From Clostridium_AM tanneri (lineage in GTDB: Bacteria > Bacillota > Clostridia > Clostridiales > Clostridiaceae): 64,000 bases of DNA. The notes beneath the pieces were generated by a model. The model saw only the letters and a list, made by a program, of their open reading frames with translations, ran no database searches and had not been told where the DNA came from. Numbering within the stretch: the stretch's first letter is position 1; each line of letters opens with the position of its first letter. Shown here one piece after another: positions 33,819 to 43,761 of this stretch. Location: assembly GCF_033659955.1 (NCBI RefSeq), contig NZ_JARUJP010000013.1, positions 1-64,000 on the forward strand. Reading direction: 5' to 3'. Position numbers and translations under genes: made by a program.

Positions 33819-34448
33819 TTAAAGCTTGTTACTCATATCTTCATTCTCTATTGTTACAACGCAGAGATTACTAAATTCCATATTTTTTATTTCCTCAGCA
33901 GTTCCTTTAGTTATTTTTTCATCCTCATAAGAAAGGTTTTCTCCAACATAAACTTTAACATTAATATTTTTTTCTTCTAGAACCTTGCACAAATATGAAG
34001 GAGAGTGCTTGTTATCAGTAAGCCATATAGAAATTCTATTCTCTCTTACAACTTTATGGAAGTTATCTTCTCTTCCATGAAGGCTTCCTAAAAAACATCC
34101 TTGCCAACTCTTGCCTATTCTTGCCATCATATATTGAAAAGAACTTAGTCCCGGAATAACCTCTAAGTTTCCTGAATAATTCTTTTTTAAATAATCCGTT
34201 ACTCCATAGAAAAGAGGATCTCCAGAAGCTGCAATAGATATTCTTTTATACTCACTTGAATTTATTATATTAATTATTTCTGAGAGCTTTTTTACAATAA
34301 TTTTGTTCCCGTCAATAAAAGCTAAGCTTTCAATAGCTCTTTCAAATCCAAGTATTAAATCAGATTTTTTTAGAGTATCAACTGCTTTAGGTAATATATA
34401 ATCTTTATGCCCAGGGCCTATACCTACAACATACACTTTACCATCCAT
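33819..34448 (-). CDS. cbiE: Cobalt-precorrin-7 (C5)-methyltransferase CbiE
   Basis: SAM-dependent tetrapyrrole methylase of 209 residues acting on C5. KVYVVGIGPGHKDYILPKAV opens the domain. ISIAASGDPLFYGVTDYL and VIPGLSSFQYMMARIGKSW mark the CbiE branch; the block SWQGCFLGSLHG is typical. It pairs with the separate cbiT downstream to carry out the two reactions of CobL. There is a gap of about 85 bases to cbiD upstream, with no obvious terminator. Confidence 0.94.
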   Translation of the reverse strand: MDGKVYVVGIGPGHKDYILPKAVDTLKKSDLILGFERAIESLAFIDGNKIIVKKLSEIINIINSSEYKRISIAASGDPLFYGVTDYLKKNYSGNLEVIPGLSSFQYMMARIGKSWQGCFLGSLHGREDNFHKVVRENRISIWLTDNKHSPSYLCKVLEEKNINVKVYVGENLSYEDEKITKGTAEEIKNMEFSNLCVVTIENEDMSNKL

Positions 34449-34532
34449 ACTATAAACCTCTATTAATAAAATTTCTTTACTATAAATAATTTAATAAAAT
34501 CCTTACTGACTTAGCTTTATCAGCTAATTAAT

Positions 34533-35612
34533 TTATTCTACACTACTGTATAATATTCCTTTATCCATGGAGTACATAATAACGTCAGCTTTTATACTAT
34601 CATAAGCATACTGCTCTATTCTCTTTTTCACCTTCAGTCCTATATTCCTATACAGCTGCTCATATCCATCACCCAGAAGCCTTACTGCCCCTTCTGTAGT
34701 CTCTTCATTATAAACCTTCTCAACTAGCTCTCTATCTTCTCCCATAAGAGCTAACTCTAAGGCTAAGGTTTCTAATCTAACATCGCAAACTCTACTGTGA
34801 GTGTTAAAGCATCCTGAAGCTATTTTACAAAGCTTTCCTATGTGGCCTACCACAAGTATTTTTTTAATATTCTTAGACATACAACAGTTTAGTGCAAAGC
34901 CGACATAGTTGGACATAACAACCATCTTACTAGTGTCTAAGCCTATACTTTCTCCAAATTTTTCTCCCATATTTCCGAATATAAGTATGATGTCTTTATG
35001 CCCTTTAGCTATTTTTTGGTTCATTTCAAGTTCTACAGACTGCATAAGCGCCTCTTCTGACATAGGCATTACTATACCTGTAGTTCCAAGAATAGATATA
35101 CCGCCTTGTATGTTAAGTCTTGGATTAAAAGTCTTTTTAGCTACTTCTTCTCCCTTTGGTACAAATATAGTAATTTCTACTCCCTTATCCCTTGGAAGAA
35201 CTTCTTTAACTTCCTTCTCTATCATCTTACGAGGAACGGGGTTAATAGCAGGCTCACCTTTTTTTACATAAAGCCCTTCCCCGCAAACTGTTCCTACACC
35301 CTTTCCGCCTTTTAGGGTATACCCCTCGCTCCTTTTATCCGCTCTAGCCCATATCTCTAATCCATGGGTAGCATCAGGATCATCTCCTCCATCCTTTACT
35401 ACACAACATTCAACGAAGTTATCTCCCATATTTATCTTTTCTATAGGAAGATTAAGCTCTATTCCCTTTGGAGTATCTATCTTTATCTCCTTTAATTGCC
35501 CTCCGTTATAAAGCATCATAGTTGCTGCCTTAGCTGCTGCTGCTGCACAGGAACCAGTAGTATATCCACATCTAAGCCTTTTACCATCACAATTTACATA
35601 CATATCTAACAT
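34533..35612 (-). CDS. cbiD: Cobalt-precorrin-5B (C1)-methyltransferase CbiD
   Basis: SAM-dependent enzyme that methylates C1 of cobalt-precorrin-5B, a hallmark of the anaerobic pathway. It has 359 residues. The early block RCGYTTGSCAAAAAKAA is diagnostic. KDGGDDPDATHGLEIWA, GKGVGTVCGEGLYVKKGEPAINPVP (split here for length) and GILGTTGIV-like ISILGTTGIVMPMSEEA follow, with VVGHIGKLCKIASG near the C-terminus. It begins four bases after cbiC ends. Confidence 0.96.
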   Translation of the reverse strand: MLDMYVNCDGKRLRCGYTTGSCAAAAAKAATMMLYNGGQLKEIKIDTPKGIELNLPIEKINMGDNFVECCVVKDGGDDPDATHGLEIWARADKRSEGYTLKGGKGVGTVCGEGLYVKKGEPAINPVPRKMIEKEVKEVLPRDKGVEITIFVPKGEEVAKKTFNPRLNIQGGISILGTTGIVMPMSEEALMQSVELEMNQKIAKGHKDIILIFGNMGEKFGESIGLDTSKMVVMSNYVGFALNCCMSKNIKKILVVGHIGKLCKIASGCFNTHSRVCDVRLETLALELALMGEDRELVEKVYNEETTEGAVRLLGDGYEQLYRNIGLKVKKRIEQYAYDSIKADVIMYSMDKGILYSSVE

Positions 35613-35616
35613 ATTA

Positions 35617-36237
35617 TCACCTTATTATCATATACATTAGTGCATTTACTATGGCTGCAGCAATATTGCTTCCACCTTTTCTTCCTCTTATAGTTATCAT
35701 AGGTATATCCATTTTTTCAATTTCTTCCTTAGATTCTGCAGCTCCTACAAATCCCACAGGAGCCCCCACTATAAACTTAGGAGTTGCTTTTCCTGCTAAG
35801 GTAAGTTCTTTAAGCTTAAATAAGGCTGTAGGAGCATTACCAAAGACAAAGAACTCTACCCCTTCCTCAACTGCCTTTTCCACAGCTGCCATTGAACGAG
35901 TTATTCCCCTTTCCTTAGCTATCTCAGCAATATCCTCTCTACCTACGTAACATTCCACCTTGCAGTTTAACTTTTTTAGAGTTGCCTTACTTATACCAGA
36001 TGCAGCCATATTAGTATCTGTATATATAGTTACACCTTTTTTTAATAGTTCTAAAGCAGCCTCTATTGCACCTTCTCTAATATATGTTAAATCCTTCAAT
36101 TGAAAGTCTGCGGTGGTGTGTATAACTCTTTTTATTATTTGAAGCTCCCTATCTGAAAAATTGTGGTCTCCCATCTCTTCTCCTATTATTTCAAAGCTCC
36201 TTTTTTCTATATCCATAGGAATTTTTATATAATCCAT
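35617..36237 (-). CDS. cbiC: Cobalt-precorrin-8 methylmutase CbiC
   Basis: Moves a methyl group from C11 to C12, giving the cobyrinate ring; 206 residues. The catalytic histidine lies in IKRVIHTTADFQ (about 38-49). DTNMAASGI and the C-terminal blocks FVFGNAPTALFKL and IVGAPVGFVGAAESKE are the substrate pocket of the CobH/CbiC family. The order cobT-cbiC-cbiD is tight, with gaps of 31 and 4 bases. Confidence 0.95.
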   Translation of the reverse strand: MDYIKIPMDIEKRSFEIIGEEMGDHNFSDRELQIIKRVIHTTADFQLKDLTYIREGAIEAALELLKKGVTIYTDTNMAASGISKATLKKLNCKVECYVGREDIAEIAKERGITRSMAAVEKAVEEGVEFFVFGNAPTALFKLKELTLAGKATPKFIVGAPVGFVGAAESKEEIEKMDIPMITIRGRKGGSNIAAAIVNALMYMIIR

Positions 36238-36268
36238 CTGTGATTTTCCCTTCTATGATTTTTTATTA

Positions 36269-37342
36269 TTATTTTTCTCTTATGTCTACAAGACAACTTC
36301 CATCTATAGTTGCCTCTTCAAGAGTAGCCATGTTATCCATGGTATAAAGTGCAGATTCTATTATATTAAAAGCAAGTGGACATCCTGATCCCTCACCTAA
36401 TCTCATTCTTAAATTAAGCATTGGGTTTACCCCTAACTCTTTAGCTATATAAACTACACCTGGTTCTGCAGATAAATGGGAAGGGAACATAAAATCCTTA
36501 GCATAATTATTTAATCTATAAGCACATAGTGCTGCTGCTGAAGATATAATACCATCTATAACAATAGGAATTCTATTTTTAGCAGCGCCTAAGAAACATC
36601 CACAAAGTCCTGCTATATCAAAACCTCCCACCTTAGATAAAACATCTATCACATCTTCTTTATTAGGCTTATTTACATCTATAGCCCTTTGTACTACTTC
36701 TTTCTTATTTTGAAACTGTTCCTCTGTTAATCCTGAGCCTTTACCTACTACAGCATCCGCAGATAATCCTGATAAAGCACTTAATACTGCTGAACTTGTT
36801 GTAGTATTTCCTATTCCAACTTCACCTGTGCCTAACAGGTTATATCCTTCTTTAGCTAGCTTGTCTACAATCTCAATACCTGCTTCAATAGCTTGTATTG
36901 CCTCTTCTCTTGTCATAGCTGCTTCCTTAACAATGTTTTTAGTTCCATATGCAACTTTTTTGTCTATTATCTTAGGATTGTTAAACTCTCCCTTTACCCC
37001 AACATCTACTACAGTTATATCGGAATTTGCAAAACGTGCTAAGGTACATACTCCTGTTATGCCTCTTGTTAGGTTATTAGTTATTGTTACTGTAAAATCC
37101 TGAGGACAATTACTTACTCCCTCATCACATACTCCGTTATCAGCACACATAATCACTACACTTTTCTTATCTATCTTATTATGTATTTTACCTGTAATGC
37201 CAGCCATCTTTGCTGCAATTTCTTCAAGTTCTCCTAAACTTCCTAGGGGCTTTGTAAGACTATCTATTCTAAGCCATGCTTCTTTAATAACATCCTCATA
37301 TGCTGGCTTTATACTTTCTATTGTTTCTTCAATTAACCTCAT
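36269..37342 (-). CDS. cobT: Nicotinate-nucleotide-dimethylbenzimidazole phosphoribosyltransferase CobT
   Basis: Activates the lower-ligand base to its alpha-ribotide for nucleotide-loop assembly; 357 residues. The N-terminal RIDSLTKPLGSLGELEEIA binds the base. VIMCADNGVCDEGVSNCPQ and GTGEVGIGNTTTSSAVLSAL are conserved, and the catalytic glutamate lies in MRLGEGSGCPLAF near the end. No bluB or bza lower-ligand genes are in the window, so the base it uses is not known; clostridia often use other benzimidazoles or purines. Confidence 0.96.
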   Translation of the reverse strand: MRLIEETIESIKPAYEDVIKEAWLRIDSLTKPLGSLGELEEIAAKMAGITGKIHNKIDKKSVVIMCADNGVCDEGVSNCPQDFTVTITNNLTRGITGVCTLARFANSDITVVDVGVKGEFNNPKIIDKKVAYGTKNIVKEAAMTREEAIQAIEAGIEIVDKLAKEGYNLLGTGEVGIGNTTTSSAVLSALSGLSADAVVGKGSGLTEEQFQNKKEVVQRAIDVNKPNKEDVIDVLSKVGGFDIAGLCGCFLGAAKNRIPIVIDGIISSAAALCAYRLNNYAKDFMFPSHLSAEPGVVYIAKELGVNPMLNLRMRLGEGSGCPLAFNIIESALYTMDNMATLEEATIDGSCLVDIREK

Positions 37343-37395
37343 TATTTTTCCCCCTTAATATTAAGTTTTATGTGATTTTCTAAAATCCATAGTTT

Positions 37396-38721
37396 TTATC
37401 TATATAATAGCTTTTTCAGCATCTCTATATTTCCAAAAAAGTGAACATGTCCATAAGCTGCTAAAGTATTGTTCTTTACGAATCCACAACTCCAGTTTTT
37501 TAATGTACCATCGTAAATTTCCTTTGTAAGAAGATAAACCTTTTCTTCTTCCAAGTCTACATAGGACTTATGAAACTCATGACAGTTTATTTCTGTACCT
37601 TTAGGTAAAACTCCGTTATCCTTTTCTACCTTTAATTTAGCATACCCAAAATTTTGAAGTTTTTTTGTCATATAAGTCTTTCCCTTTAAAAAACCTACAG
37701 AGTTAAGTACTTCATCACTGTCTAATCCTTGAATACCTTCTGTAAGGTACATCAGCCCTCCACATTCGGCATAACATTTAAGACCTTTTTCTAACTCCTC
37801 TTTAATGCTGCTGAGCATGGATTTATTTTTATTTAATTCCTCTATAAATACTTCTGGGTACCCACCTCCAATATAAAGAAAATCTATATTCTCTGGCAGC
37901 TTATCATCCTCTAGTGGACTAAAAAAAACTACTTCTCCAGCCTCTTGTAATAGTTCAATGTTCTCCCTGTAATAAAAGCTAAAGGCTTTATCATAAGGTA
38001 CCGCTGTTCTTATTCCTCTATTTTCTAAATGATATTTATCATCATAATTTTCAGTTTCTTTAAAATAACCTATAAGTTTTTCTAAGTTAACATGCTGCAA
38101 AATCAATTCGCTGCACAGATCAATTTTTTCCTTTAAATCGTCTATTTCACTACTTTGTACCAGCCCAAGGTGTCTACTCTTTAAAGAAAGTTTTTCATTT
38201 TTAGGTACATATCCAAATACAATAGTATTGCAGTTCTTCTCCACTGCTGCTTTTAGTAATTTGTAATAACTTTCACTTATATTATTAAATACTACTCCCG
38301 CAATATTTACCTTTTCAAAATTCATAATTCCATTAATTTCTGCACACAAAGTTGCACTTTGTGCTTTAGGTGTAATCACCAATAAAATAGGAAGATTTAA
38401 AACCCTAGATAAATGGGCAGTTGAGTACTGTGAATCTATTCCCTTGCCATCGTAAAGTCCCATAACACCTTCAACTATTCCCATATCACCTTTTCCTCTG
38501 GAAAAAGAAGCCTTAACCCCCTTTTCTCCCATAAGATACAAATCTAAATTTCTGGAAGGCTTTCCTGTTATATAGCTGTGAAAAGCAGGATCAATGTAGT
38601 CTGGTCCAACTTTATACCCCTGAACATCAAAACCCTTCTTCATCAAAGCCTTCATAATACCTAATGTTACAGTGGTCTTTCCCCCACCACTGCTATTTGA
38701 GGATATAACTATACTTTTCAA
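37396..38721 (-). CDS. cbiA: Cobyrinate a,c-diamide synthase CbiA
   Basis: ATP- and glutamine-dependent amidation of the a and c carboxylates of cobyrinate. I start at TTG 38719-38721, giving 441 residues beginning LKSIVISSNSSGGGKTT (first codon read as Met), the usual family start. The GTG 12 bases earlier is possible. SSNSSGGGKTT is the P-loop and GVMGLYDGK a downstream block. The C-terminal class I glutaminase domain has its catalytic cysteine in CYAECGGLMYLTEG, and HFFGN near the end holds the family histidine. A 220-bp gap separates it from hemL, the largest in the array. Confidence 0.95.
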   Translation of the reverse strand: MKSIVISSNSSGGGKTTVTLGIMKALMKKGFDVQGYKVGPDYIDPAFHSYITGKPSRNLDLYLMGEKGVKASFSRGKGDMGIVEGVMGLYDGKGIDSQYSTAHLSRVLNLPILLVITPKAQSATLCAEINGIMNFEKVNIAGVVFNNISESYYKLLKAAVEKNCNTIVFGYVPKNEKLSLKSRHLGLVQSSEIDDLKEKIDLCSELILQHVNLEKLIGYFKETENYDDKYHLENRGIRTAVPYDKAFSFYYRENIELLQEAGEVVFFSPLEDDKLPENIDFLYIGGGYPEVFIEELNKNKSMLSSIKEELEKGLKCYAECGGLMYLTEGIQGLDSDEVLNSVGFLKGKTYMTKKLQNFGYAKLKVEKDNGVLPKGTEINCHEFHKSYVDLEEEKVYLLTKEIYDGTLKNWSCGFVKNNTLAAYGHVHFFGNIEMLKKLLYR

Positions 38722-38952
38722 GTGTATCACCACTTTTCTTAATGTATTTTATATAATTGCCAAGCTCCAAACTTATACTTATCCTCTAATATTTCTATGT
38801 CCAGAATAAGTTTAAGTTCTAAACTACTTGTCCATATTAGATAAACAAACTTAGAAACTTAATTTATACAGAGGGATATATTGCTATTAACAACATATCC
38901 CAGAACATAAGTCTAGCTTTAGATTTCCTTAATCTATAAGTCAAGCTTCAGT
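38722..38952. other. Largest internal gap of the cobalamin array
   Basis: This 231-bp spacer lies between hemL and cbiA. It contains a hairpin GGGATAT/ATATCCC (38873-38901) with no T tract, and on the minus strand TTGACT directly after the hemL stop, a possible -35 box. I see no riboswitch and no gene. A separate promoter for the cbiA part is possible but unproven. Confidence 0.4.
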
Positions 38953-40230
38953 TTAAAATTTTCTCATTAAGTCTATAAACTTTTCTATATCTTCTTCTGT
39001 ATGTCTTACACCTATAAACATAGCTTCAAACTGTGCTGGTGACATAAACATTCCACCCTTTAACATATGCTTAAAGAATCTTCCATACAATTTAGTGTCA
39101 CAAGCTCTTGCCTGCTTATAGTTAGTAACTTCTCCACCTTCATTAAAGAATAGAGTCATCATATTTACACGTCTATTTATAACTAAAGGAAGACCTTTTT
39201 CCTTAGCTACCTCTTCCGCTCCCTTTTGAAGCTTTTCTGCTATTTTATCCATATAATCATAGTACTGTGGATTACTATGAAGCTTTGTAAGGGTTGTATA
39301 TCCTGCTGCCATAACTAGGGGATTTCCAGACATAGTTCCTGCCTGGTAAACCGGCCCCATAGGTGATAGTTGTTCCATTAAATCTCTTCTTCCGCCATAG
39401 GCCCCAGATGGAAGACCACCGCCCATAATCTTAGCAAAAGTTGATAAGTCTGGTTTAACTCCATAAAGGCTTTGTGCCCCTTTGTAAGCTACTCTGAAAC
39501 CAGTCATAACCTCATCAAATATTAAGATAGTTCCGTATTGTGTACAAAGTTCTCTTAAATCTTCCAAGAATTTCTTGTGAGCAGGTATAACTCCCATGTT
39601 TCCTGCAATAGGCTCTATGATAACTGCTGCTATCTCTTCGCCGTGCTTTTCAAAAAGTACTTTTACACTTTCTATGTCATTATACTGAGCTATTAACGTG
39701 TTCTCTATGCTGCCCTTTGGTACTCCTGGTGAACCAGGAATATTTGCTGTAAGAACTCCTGAACCTGCTTCTACTAAAAATCCATCAAAATGTCCATGAT
39801 AGCAGCCAGCAAACTTTATAATTCTATCTCTCTTAGTGCAGCCCCTTGCAAGCTTTATAGCACTCATAGTAGCCTCTGTACCAGAATTGACCATTCTAAT
39901 CATATCTACATTATCTATTGTGGTACAGATATGTTTTGCTAATTTTAATTCAAGCTCTGTAGGTGCTCCAAAGGCTATTGCATTTTCTGCTGTATCTTTT
40001 ATTGCCTTTACTACATCCCCGTCACAATGGCCAAGTATCATAGGCCCCCATGCTCCAATAAAATCTACATACTCTTTTCCATCTTCGTCAAAAATATGAG
40101 CTCCTAATCCCTTCTTAATTACAGGTGGAGTTATATCTAATCCTGTATATGCTCTAACAGGGCTGTTTACTCCTCCTGGCATATATATGTTAGACTCATT
40201 AAATATATCTGAACTTCTCACAACTTTCAT
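38953..40230 (-). CDS. hemL: Glutamate-1-semialdehyde 2,1-aminomutase HemL
   Basis: PLP-dependent enzyme making 5-aminolevulinate from glutamate-1-semialdehyde; 425 residues. MPGGVNSPVRAY at the start, RMVNSGTEATMSAIKLARG, and the PLP lysine in LSTFAKIMGGGLPSGAYGG are all present. AGTMSGNPLVMAAG closes the active site. With hemA and hemB in the same array, it provides the C5 route to tetrapyrroles; the genes serve cobalamin here because no heme-specific hem gene is in the window. Confidence 0.97.
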   Translation of the reverse strand: MKVVRSSDIFNESNIYMPGGVNSPVRAYTGLDITPPVIKKGLGAHIFDEDGKEYVDFIGAWGPMILGHCDGDVVKAIKDTAENAIAFGAPTELELKLAKHICTTIDNVDMIRMVNSGTEATMSAIKLARGCTKRDRIIKFAGCYHGHFDGFLVEAGSGVLTANIPGSPGVPKGSIENTLIAQYNDIESVKVLFEKHGEEIAAVIIEPIAGNMGVIPAHKKFLEDLRELCTQYGTILIFDEVMTGFRVAYKGAQSLYGVKPDLSTFAKIMGGGLPSGAYGGRRDLMEQLSPMGPVYQAGTMSGNPLVMAAGYTTLTKLHSNPQYYDYMDKIAEKLQKGAEEVAKEKGLPLVINRRVNMMTLFFNEGGEVTNYKQARACDTKLYGRFFKHMLKGGMFMSPAQFEAMFIGVRHTEEDIEKFIDLMRKF

Positions 40231-40268
40231 CTCCTAAGGGTTTATTATATTTCTGCCTATGAGCTCTA

Positions 40269-41237
40269 TTACTTTTCTCTAAGCCATCTAGCTGCTTCCA
40301 AAGCATAGTAAGTTATAATCATTTTTGCTCCAGCTCTCTTTATAGATGTAAGCATTTCTAAAGCAACTCTCTTTTCATCTATAAGTCCTGCTTTAGCTGC
40401 TGTTTTAACCATAGCATACTCACCACTTACATTATAAGCAGCTACTGGCACATCAAATCTATCTCTAGCTACTCTTATTACATCTAAATAAGACATTGCT
40501 GGTTTAACCATTATAATGTCTGCACCCTCATTTATATCATCTTCAATTTCTAGCATAGCTTCTCTTACGTTAGCTGGATCCATTTGATAAGTTTTTCTAT
40601 CTCCAAATTGAGGAGCTGAGTCTGCTGCCTCTCTAAAAGGACCATAAAAAGCTGAACAGTATTTAGCACTGTAAGCCATGATAGGAATATTTTTATAGCC
40701 ATTTTCATCTAATATTTCTCTTATAGCATCTATTCTGCCATCCATCATATCTGATGGAGCTATCATATCTGCTCCTGCTTTAGCATGAGATAAAGATATT
40801 TTAGCTATGTATTCTAAAGTTTCATCATTCTCTACATCCTCACCATGAATTATTCCACAGTGTCCATGACTTGTATATTCACACATACAAACGTCTGTAA
40901 TAACATAAATATTCTTATTTACTTCCTTTATCTTTCTTATAGCCTTTTGTATTATTCCGTTTTCATCGTAAGCTCCACTACCACATTCGTCTTTATGATC
41001 TGGAATTCCAAATAATATTACACTTTTAACTCCTGCTTCTGTAATTTCTTCTACTACTTCTTGTAATCTATCTACAGAAATATGATAATTTCCTGGTAAT
41101 GATGAGATTTCCTTCTTAATATTTGTTCCTTCTACTGCAAATAGAGGATATATAAAATCTGATGGATCAAGTATAGTCTCTCTTACCATGGATCTTACAA
41201 CTTCATTTTGTCTAAGTCTTCTGTGTCTTCTAAACAT
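40269..41237 (-). CDS. hemB: Porphobilinogen synthase HemB
   Basis: Condenses two 5-aminolevulinates to porphobilinogen; 322 residues. The zinc-binding cysteines are visible in DVCMCEYTSHGHCGII. The two Schiff-base lysines lie in MAYSAKYCSAFYGPFR and in IIMVKPAMSYLDV. DMMDGRIDAIRE is a further block. This is the zinc-dependent type. It lies 38 bases before hemL and 110 bases after the cobA-hemD fusion gene. Confidence 0.97.
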   Translation of the reverse strand: MFRRHRRLRQNEVVRSMVRETILDPSDFIYPLFAVEGTNIKKEISSLPGNYHISVDRLQEVVEEITEAGVKSVILFGIPDHKDECGSGAYDENGIIQKAIRKIKEVNKNIYVITDVCMCEYTSHGHCGIIHGEDVENDETLEYIAKISLSHAKAGADMIAPSDMMDGRIDAIREILDENGYKNIPIMAYSAKYCSAFYGPFREAADSAPQFGDRKTYQMDPANVREAMLEIEDDINEGADIIMVKPAMSYLDVIRVARDRFDVPVAAYNVSGEYAMVKTAAKAGLIDEKRVALEMLTSIKRAGAKMIITYYALEAARWLREK

Positions 41238-41347
41238 TTGTCATTACCCCTTTATAATTTATTTTTAGTTGACAGTTAAATAATTTATTATCAACTTTTA
41301 TATAATTAATTTTAATTATAAGCTTAAAGTATTGATTTATCGGGTTA

Positions 41348-42805
41348 CTAGCATTCTAATAACTTTTTAATAACTCCTTCAGTGGTATATTCCTCACATA
41401 TTTCATAGGTTATATTATTAATTTCCAAGGCTTTCCCAGTTATAGGTCCTATGGAAATAGCTTTCTTCTTTTTTACAGCTTCCAGACCTACAAGTTCTAT
41501 CATATTATTTACTGTAGTTGGACTTGTAAAAATAACTGTATCTACTTCCTCAAAAGAACTAGGATCTATCAATTCTCCTGTTATAGTTTCATATGTGAAG
41601 CATTCATCTACATAACATCCAACCTCTTTCAGAACTTCAGCTAAGTAAGGCCTAGACTGTTTTGATCTTGGTAATAATATTTTATCTCCTGCCTTTACAA
41701 AGTTCTTCATTTTATCAAAAAGACTTTCAGCAACAAACTTTTCTGCGATTATTTCTGGAATAATCCCTCTGTCCTTTATTGCTTTTTCTGTAGCAGGTCC
41801 TATAGCTGCAAAGGTTCCCTTTATATTTCTTATATCATAGTCCTTCTGTCTCAGGTAATCAAAAAAGCTATTTACTCCATTTACACTAGTAAAAACAATG
41901 TAATTGTAATCAGCTAAATTATTTATAAAATTATCTAGGTTTTCAGAAGTATATTTTATATCAATAGAGTTTACCTCTGTAACCTGTGCTCCTAAGTCTA
42001 TAAGTTTTTCTCTTATCTCCTTTGATTGTTCCTTTGAACGTGTAATACAGATATTCTGTCCAAAAAGAGGCTTCCTCTCAAACCAATTTAACTTATCATT
42101 AAATTCAACAACTTTTCCAACAACTATAATACAAGGTGAGTGGAGCCCAGCTTCTATAGCTTTGTCTTTTATATCTTTTAAAGTTCCTACAACCTTTTTC
42201 TGCTTAGAAGTAGTTCCTCTCATCACTACTGCACTAGGAGTATTCTCATCCATACCATTTTCCAGTAGATTCTTTGATATCCCTCCCAAGTTCTCAAATC
42301 CCATTAGGAATATAAGTGTGCCTCCAACACCAGCAACTGCTTTCCAATCTACCTCTAGCTTATCAGCACTCATTCCAGTGAAAACATGAAAGCTTCTAGC
42401 TATCTTTCTATGAGTTACAGGTATTCCTCCGTAATTTAATACAGAAATAGGCGAGGTGATTCCTGGAATAACTTCAAATTCAATCTCTTCCTCAATAAGT
42501 CTTAAGGCTTCTTCTCCACCTCTTCCAAATATATATGGGTCTCCCCCTTTAATTCTTCCAACAATATGGCCATCTTTCGCCAGTTTAACTAGCATATCAT
42601 TTATTTCATCTTGAGTTTTATAATGGCAGCCTGGTTCTTTTCCACAATAGTATATCTTGCAATCTTTATTTAAATACTTTAGAACTCCTGTACCGGACAG
42701 TCTGTCGTACATTACCGCTGTACACTCACTAAGCTTTCTTACCGCCTTTAATGTTATAAGTTCTTCATCCCCAGGTCCTGCACCAATAAGATAAACCTTA
42801 CCCAT
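41348..42805 (-). CDS. CobA-HemD fusion: uroporphyrinogen-III C-methyltransferase / uroporphyrinogen-III synthase
   Basis: Bifunctional protein of 485 residues. The N-terminal half (about 1-240) is the SAM-dependent C2/C7 methyltransferase, with GKVYLIGAGPGDEELITLKA, GRIKGGDPYIFGRGGEEA and EVIPGITSPISV. The C-terminal half (about 248-485) is HemD, recognised by ICITRSKEQSKE, VFTSVNGVNSFF, AAIGPATEKAI and TVIFTSPTTVNNM. The fusion closes the ring and at once methylates uroporphyrinogen III toward precorrin-2. It is common in clostridia; the methylase domain lacks the precorrin-2 oxidase part of CysG, which is supplied by the gene at 43762. Confidence 0.96.
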   Translation of the reverse strand: MGKVYLIGAGPGDEELITLKAVRKLSECTAVMYDRLSGTGVLKYLNKDCKIYYCGKEPGCHYKTQDEINDMLVKLAKDGHIVGRIKGGDPYIFGRGGEEALRLIEEEIEFEVIPGITSPISVLNYGGIPVTHRKIARSFHVFTGMSADKLEVDWKAVAGVGGTLIFLMGFENLGGISKNLLENGMDENTPSAVVMRGTTSKQKKVVGTLKDIKDKAIEAGLHSPCIIVVGKVVEFNDKLNWFERKPLFGQNICITRSKEQSKEIREKLIDLGAQVTEVNSIDIKYTSENLDNFINNLADYNYIVFTSVNGVNSFFDYLRQKDYDIRNIKGTFAAIGPATEKAIKDRGIIPEIIAEKFVAESLFDKMKNFVKAGDKILLPRSKQSRPYLAEVLKEVGCYVDECFTYETITGELIDPSSFEEVDTVIFTSPTTVNNMIELVGLEAVKKKKAISIGPITGKALEINNITYEICEEYTTEGVIKKLLEC

Positions 42806-42849
42806 CTTTATCCTCCTTATTATGTCCTTTATATTACTACAATTATCTT

Positions 42850-43722
42850 CTATCCATTTAAAATTTTTCTAGCTAGTTCTTTGCCTAATTCTATATGATC
42901 TTCTCTTTTTCCCGTTACTTCTTTTTTTATTAATCTTCCATTTACATTATATATGCCTAAGATATTCATTAAACTTCCTTCTGTTTCAGCGTAAGCTCCT
43001 ATAGTGGAATGACAATCACCATTTAGTTCTCTCATGAAACTTCTTTCTGCCTCAACGCATATTCTAGCTTCTTCATGATTCAGCTTTTTAAACAATTCAC
43101 CATTCTTACTTCCCTTTTTGATCTCTATACCTAAAGCTCCCTGACCAACCGCTGGAATAATTCCATCTACTGAAAAATAGTCAGTAATTATATTCTCCAT
43201 TCCTAATCTCTTAAGTCCTGCTGCTGCAAGTATTATGCCGTCTAAATTTTCTCTTTCAATTTTATCTATTCTAGTCTGAACATTCCCTCTTATTGGTACT
43301 ACTTGTAAATCTGGTCTTAATATCTTTAGTTGTTCAGCTCTTCTATTACTACTTGTACCGATTTTCGCTCCTTCTTTCAATTCAGTAAAATGAACGCCAT
43401 TAATAGATACAAATACATCTCTTACATCTTCTCTTATAGGAATTGCTGCTATTTCAAAGAATTCAGGAATTTCAAAAGGTACATCTTTCATACTATGCAC
43501 AGCTGCATCAGCCTCATCTTCAAACAGTGCCATTTCAATTTCTTTAACAAAAAGCCCTTTTCCGCCTATTTTATCTAGGGTAACATCTAATCTTAAATCT
43601 CCTGTGGTTTCTATAAGGAGCTTTTCAGCTTCTACGCTTTGCTGTTCCTTTAACATAGTTATTATAGTATCTGCTTGAACCTGAGCTAGCTTACTTCTAC
43701 GTGTTGCAATTTTTAAAGTCAC
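42850..43722 (-). CDS. hemC: Porphobilinogen deaminase HemC
   Basis: Polymerises four porphobilinogens to hydroxymethylbilane; 290 residues, somewhat shorter than the 305-315 of many homologues. The N-terminal block KIATRRSKLAQVQAD, AAVHSMKDVPFE and IRGNVQTRIDK are intact. The cysteine that carries the dipyrromethane cofactor lies in LNGDCHSTIGAYA; Asp before Cys instead of the more common Gly is a small variation. It lies between the precorrin-2 dehydrogenase gene and the cobA-hemD gene. Confidence 0.96.
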   Translation of the reverse strand: MTLKIATRRSKLAQVQADTIITMLKEQQSVEAEKLLIETTGDLRLDVTLDKIGGKGLFVKEIEMALFEDEADAAVHSMKDVPFEIPEFFEIAAIPIREDVRDVFVSINGVHFTELKEGAKIGTSSNRRAEQLKILRPDLQVVPIRGNVQTRIDKIERENLDGIILAAAGLKRLGMENIITDYFSVDGIIPAVGQGALGIEIKKGSKNGELFKKLNHEEARICVEAERSFMRELNGDCHSTIGAYAETEGSLMNILGIYNVNGRLIKKEVTGKREDHIELGKELARKILNG

Positions 43723-43761
43723 AATATATCACCATCCCATTTATATTACTTAGAGTAAGAA

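Noticed and set aside
38873..38901. Terminator between hemL and cbiA
   Set aside because: The hairpin has no T tract on either strand, so it is not evidence for a transcript end.
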